Part shown: piece after piece, positions 7,130 to 9,881 of the stretch
Layout: every line of letters begins with the position of its first letter
Position numbering within the stretch: the first letter of the stretch is position 1
Assembly (NCBI GenBank): GCA_949451265.1
Contig: CASTQR010000046.1
Span: 1 to 9,881, forward strand
DNA length: 9,881 bases
Direction of reading: 5' to 3'
From: an uncultured Eubacteriales bacterium
Lineage (GTDB): Bacteria; Bacillota_A; Clostridia; Oscillospirales; Oscillospiraceae
Made by a program: the position numbers and the translations under genes
The notes under the pieces: model-generated
Told to the model about the DNA's origin: nothing
The model's input: only the letters and a program-made list of their open reading frames with translations
Databases searched by the model: none

Positions 7130-7185
7130 CAAAAGCCGACCCAACATCATTTACCAATTCAATTTTTTGGAAAGGAAGATACATC

Positions 7186-8067
7186 ATGGCAAAGCGTAAA
7201 ATCATCATCACTGTGGCTCAGACCGGCGCCTTCCACGGCAAGGAGGCCAACCCCAACATTCCCCTGACACCCCAGGAGATCGCTGACTCCGCTTACGACT
7301 GCTACAACGCCGGCGCCGCCATCGTCCACATCCACGCCCGGGACAAGGAGGGACTGTCCACCAACGATCCCAACGTCTACAACGAGATCGGCTCCAGGAT
7401 CCGCGCCAAGTGCAATCTGGTCACCCAGTATTCCACCGCCCCCGCCAACCGGGCGGGCACCGGCGCCGAGGACGGCATGAAGCTGCTGTACGATCCCAAT
7501 CTGGTGAAGCCCGATATGTGCTCTCTGGACTGCTCCCTGATCTCCACCAGCTGGGACGGGCGCACCTTCGTCTACGAGTGGTTCCGCGACTTCCTGCTGA
7601 AGTACGCCAAGATGATGAAGGACATGGGCATCAAGCCCGAGCTGGAGTGCTTTGAGCCCACCGCTGTGGAGGACGTGTTCAATATCCTCCAGCCCGCCGG
7701 GGTGCTGGACGATCCCGTCTCCCTGTCTTTCGTCATGGGCATGGACAAGATCAGCCAGGGCGCCATTTCCTTCTCCGAGGAGAATATCGACTTCATGATC
7801 CGCAAGCTGCCCAAGGACCGCTTCGTGAACTTCAGCACCATCTCCATCGGCGCGAAGAACCACGTCCCCGGCATGGCCATGACCGTCCTCAAGGGCGGCG
7901 GCGCCCGTGTGGGCATGGAGGACAATATCTACTACGGTCCCGGCGAGCTCCTCAAGAGCAACGCCCAGATGGTGGAGCGCGCTGTGCGTATCATCCGGGA
8001 TCTGGGTTTCGACGTGGCCACTCCCGACGAGGCCCGTGACATCCTCAAGATTCCCCACCTGAGCTGA
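7186..8067 (+). CDS. BKACE-family (DUF849) beta-keto acid cleavage enzyme
   Basis: The 293-residue TIM-barrel protein belongs to the family of 3-keto-5-aminohexanoate cleavage enzyme (Kce). Members condense a beta-keto acid with acetyl-CoA and split it to acetoacetate plus a new acyl-CoA, using a bound zinc. The zinc motif is VHIHARD (47-53, His48 and His50), and the third ligand is Glu245 in ARVGMEDNIYY (240-250), with Arg241 and Asp246 as the usual catalytic/binding residues. Ser83 in QYSTA matches the conserved substrate-contact serine region. The length is normal (about 270-310) and nothing essential appears missing. The start has AAAGGAAG a few bases upstream. Codons are strongly biased to C endings, suggesting high expression. 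No lysine-fermentation partner genes (aminomutases, dehydrogenase) are visible, so a substrate other than 3-keto-5-aminohexanoate is quite possible. Confidence 0.9.
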   Translation: MAKRKIIITVAQTGAFHGKEANPNIPLTPQEIADSAYDCYNAGAAIVHIHARDKEGLSTNDPNVYNEIGSRIRAKCNLVTQYSTAPANRAGTGAEDGMKLLYDPNLVKPDMCSLDCSLISTSWDGRTFVYEWFRDFLLKYAKMMKDMGIKPELECFEPTAVEDVFNILQPAGVLDDPVSLSFVMGMDKISQGAISFSEENIDFMIRKLPKDRFVNFSTISIGAKNHVPGMAMTVLKGGGARVGMEDNIYYGPGELLKSNAQMVERAVRIIRDLGFDVATPDEARDILKIPHLS

Positions 8068-8080
8068 GAGACCTGAAAAA

Positions 8081-8111
8081 CAGGCCGGCGCTGCCCGTCA
8101 GTGCCGGCCTG
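8081..8111. other. Intercistronic hairpin between BKACE and dehydratase genes
   Basis: Arms 8081-8093 and 8099-8111 (CAGGCCGGCGCTG and CAGTGCCGGCCTG) pair over 13 positions with one G-T wobble around a 5-base loop. There is no T tract on the + strand, so full termination is unlikely; AAAAA before it would give a T run only on the - strand. It ends 9 bases before the AAGGAGG of the dehydratase and probably stabilises the upstream message or tunes the ratio between the two genes. Confidence 0.55.
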
Positions 8112-8134
8112 CCATTCAATAAGGAGGGCGACCT

Positions 8135-9865
8135 GTGGAACGAGAACAAATTCCGCCCCTGACCAGCATAGACCGGATCTCCAACCAGGTGATCTGGAAG
8201 GGCTGCGGCTATTCCGATCATGACCTGGGCCGGCCCATCATCGGGATTGCCAACGCCTTTTCCGATATGGTTCCGGGGCACACCAACCTGCGGGAGCTGG
8301 CCCGTCAGGTGAAATACGGCATATACCGGGCGGGGGGCGTGCCCGCTGAGTTCGGCGTCATCGCCTGCTGTGATGGGCTGGCCGGGGGGCACGGCGGAAA
8401 TAATTATGTGCTGCCCTCCCGGGACAACATCGCGGACAGCATTGAGATCATCGCCAGCGCCCACCGGCTGGACGGGCTGGTGCTGCTGGGGAGCTGCGAC
8501 AAGATTGTGCCCGGAATGCTGATGGCGGCGGCCCGGCTGGATCTGCCCTGCATTTTTGTGGCGGGGGGCGGTATGCTCTCCGGCCCAGACTGCTGCGGCC
8601 AGGAGAAGCCGGACACCACCTCCGTCAGCGAGGCCATGGGCCGGATGCAGGTGGGGGAGCTGACGGAGGGGGAGGTGTTGCGCATTGCCGACCTGTGTGC
8701 CCCCACCTGCGGCTCCTGCCAGTTTATGGGCACGGCCAACAGTATGTGCTGTATGGCGGAGGCCATGGGCATGAGCCTGCCGGGGAGCGCCCTGATCCCG
8801 GCGGTATACAATGAACGGCTTCGCGCTGCCTTTGCCAGCGGCGAGCGGGCCGTCCAGATGGTGCGGGAGGGGCTGACTGCCCGGAAGATTCTCACCCAAA
8901 AGGCCATTGAGAATGGGATCATGCTGATGATGGCGGTGGGCGGCTCCAGCAACACGGTGATCCACGCCTGCGCCCTGGCCCACGAGCTGGACATCGACGC
9001 GAGAAAGGTTATCAATGCCTTTGATCGCTATAGCGGGGAGGTTCCCCTGCTGGCCAAGATCAACCCCGCCACCCACCAATATGACGCGGCAGATCTCTAT
9101 CAGGCGGGGGGCGTACCCGAGGTGATGCGGCGCATGACAGGGAAACTCCATCTGGATCAGTTTACCGTCACCGGGCGGACAGTGGGGGAGAACCTGGAGA
9201 GCGCACCGCTTCCCCAGGCCCCAATGCCGGATCTGATCCGCACCATGGACAATCCCCACAGCACACTGGGCGGGCTGTCCATCCTTCGGGGGAATCTGGC
9301 TCCGGATACCGCCGTCTCCAAACCTGCGGCCATTCTGCCGGAAGCCCGCCGCTTCACAGGCAAGGCCATTTGCTTCGACTCGGAGGACGCATGCACTGCG
9401 GCCATCGAGGCCCGGCGGGTGAAGCCGGGGCACGTGGTGGTGATCCGGTATGAGGGTCCCCGGGGCGGGCCGGGGATGAAGGAGCTCTACAAGCCCATGA
9501 AAACCCTTTGCGGACAGGGACTGGCCGCCTGTACCGCCCTTATCACCGACGGGCGCTTTTCCGGCACCAACAGCGGCTGCTTTGTGGGGCACATCTCCCC
9601 GGAGGCTGCCGCCGGAGGGCCCATCGCTTTGGTGGAGGACGGCGATGAGATCACCATCGACGTGATGGAAAAAACACTCACCCTCCACGTGGAGGACGAA
9701 GAACTGGCCCGCCGGAGGGCCAGCTGGATCTACCGCCCCAAACCTGCGGGCGGATATCTGAAACGGTACGCGTCGATGGCCTCCTCCGCCGACCGAGGGG
9801 GCGTACTGCTGACGCCGGACGAAGCGGAATCAGAAAGGAGCGGCATGGATGAAAGAACTGATTGA
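8135..9865 (+). CDS. IlvD/Edd-family Fe-S dehydratase (dihydroxy-acid or sugar-acid dehydratase)
   Basis: The 576-residue protein removes water from a 2,3-dihydroxy acid or aldonic acid to give a 2-keto acid, using an Fe-S cluster and Mg. It follows the E. coli IlvD pattern: VPGHTNL (46-52) where [2Fe-2S] members have P-C-N, then 'ACCDGLAGGHGG' (77-88), SCDKI (120-124), and CGSCQFMGTANSM (192-204). Likely cluster ligands are Cys79, Cys121 and Cys195; Asp80, Asp122 and Lys123 are at the metal site. 'YEGPRGGPGMKE' (439-450) and the C-terminal RFSGTNSGCFVGH (474-486) complete the family set. That last motif differs from the usual RFSGG-x-x-G-x-x-x-GH of biosynthetic enzymes, and with the catabolic context argues against branched-chain amino acid synthesis. 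The GTG start has AAGGAGG 7 bases upstream. The next gene overlaps its last 17 bases. Confidence 0.88.
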   Translation: MEREQIPPLTSIDRISNQVIWKGCGYSDHDLGRPIIGIANAFSDMVPGHTNLRELARQVKYGIYRAGGVPAEFGVIACCDGLAGGHGGNNYVLPSRDNIADSIEIIASAHRLDGLVLLGSCDKIVPGMLMAAARLDLPCIFVAGGGMLSGPDCCGQEKPDTTSVSEAMGRMQVGELTEGEVLRIADLCAPTCGSCQFMGTANSMCCMAEAMGMSLPGSALIPAVYNERLRAAFASGERAVQMVREGLTARKILTQKAIENGIMLMMAVGGSSNTVIHACALAHELDIDARKVINAFDRYSGEVPLLAKINPATHQYDAADLYQAGGVPEVMRRMTGKLHLDQFTVTGRTVGENLESAPLPQAPMPDLIRTMDNPHSTLGGLSILRGNLAPDTAVSKPAAILPEARRFTGKAICFDSEDACTAAIEARRVKPGHVVVIRYEGPRGGPGMKELYKPMKTLCGQGLAACTALITDGRFSGTNSGCFVGHISPEAAAGGPIALVEDGDEITIDVMEKTLTLHVEDEELARRRASWIYRPKPAGGYLKRYASMASSADRGGVLLTPDEAESERSGMDERTD

Positions 9866-9881
9866 ATACGGCATTGACCAC
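9849..9881 (+). CDS. Start of a downstream gene, product unknown (3' end outside window)
   Basis: An ATG at 9849 begins a frame of 11 visible codons (MKELIEYGIDH) in a different frame from the dehydratase and overlaps its last 17 bases. AAAGGAG (9834-9840) lies 8 bases before the ATG, which supports a real, translationally coupled start. Too little is visible to name a family; it should be the next enzyme of the same operon. Confidence 0.6.
   Translation, partial: MKELIEYGIDH

Noticed and set aside
5690..7150. 486-codon open frame on the - strand
   Set aside because: It is antisense to the second permease, with a His/Gly/Asp-rich composition typical of the reverse of hydrophobic coding sequence.
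8045..9688. 547-codon open frame on the - strand
   Set aside because: It is the antisense shadow of the IlvD-type dehydratase; the + strand carries all the catalytic motifs.

Overview
The window looks like a chromosomal segment of a GC-rich Firmicute, most likely a gut Clostridia of the Oscillospiraceae type (Flavonifractor/Intestinimonas-like). This is inference from the protein families, strong AGGAGG-type ribosome binding sites, high GC with C/G-ending codons, and a sigma-54 activator with a PAS sensor. No ribosomal or other phylogenetic marker is present.

Layout. (1) 1-539 (+): C-terminal part of an FAD-dependent oxidoreductase, followed by a strong GC-rich hairpin. (2) 614-775 (-): decayed piece of a tyrosine recombinase (phage/ICE-type integrase). 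(3) 776-3739 (-): two-gene operon, a propionate/acetate-type CoA-transferase followed by a DASS/SLC13-type anion permease. (4) 3740-3993: divergent control region with a sigma-54 (-24/-12) promoter firing left, a perfect 7-N7-7 dyad about 125 bp upstream of its predicted start (candidate activator site), and a sigma-70-type promoter firing right. (5) 3994-5391 (+): sigma-54-dependent activator (PAS, AAA+ with GAFTGA, Fis-type helix-turn-helix), followed by a strong intrinsic terminator. (6) 5452-5659: second control region with a second -24/-12 promoter very like the first. (7) 5660-9865 (+): a second permease of SLC13/DASS type, a BKACE (DUF849) beta-keto acid cleavage enzyme, an IlvD/Edd-family Fe-S dehydratase, and the first codons of a further gene overlapping the dehydratase end.

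How the parts fit. The activator gene sits between two transcription units that each begin with a matching -24/-12 promoter, so it probably switches both on together in response to a small molecule sensed by its PAS domain. The units encode two carboxylate-type permeases, a CoA-transferase, a BKACE enzyme (known chemistry: beta-keto acid + acetyl-CoA to acetoacetate + a new acyl-CoA) and a dehydratase that makes a 2-keto acid from a 2,3-dihydroxy or sugar acid. The best reading is an inducible uptake and catabolism locus for an organic acid whose identity cannot be read from the sequence. The pathway is incomplete here because the right-hand operon runs off the window.
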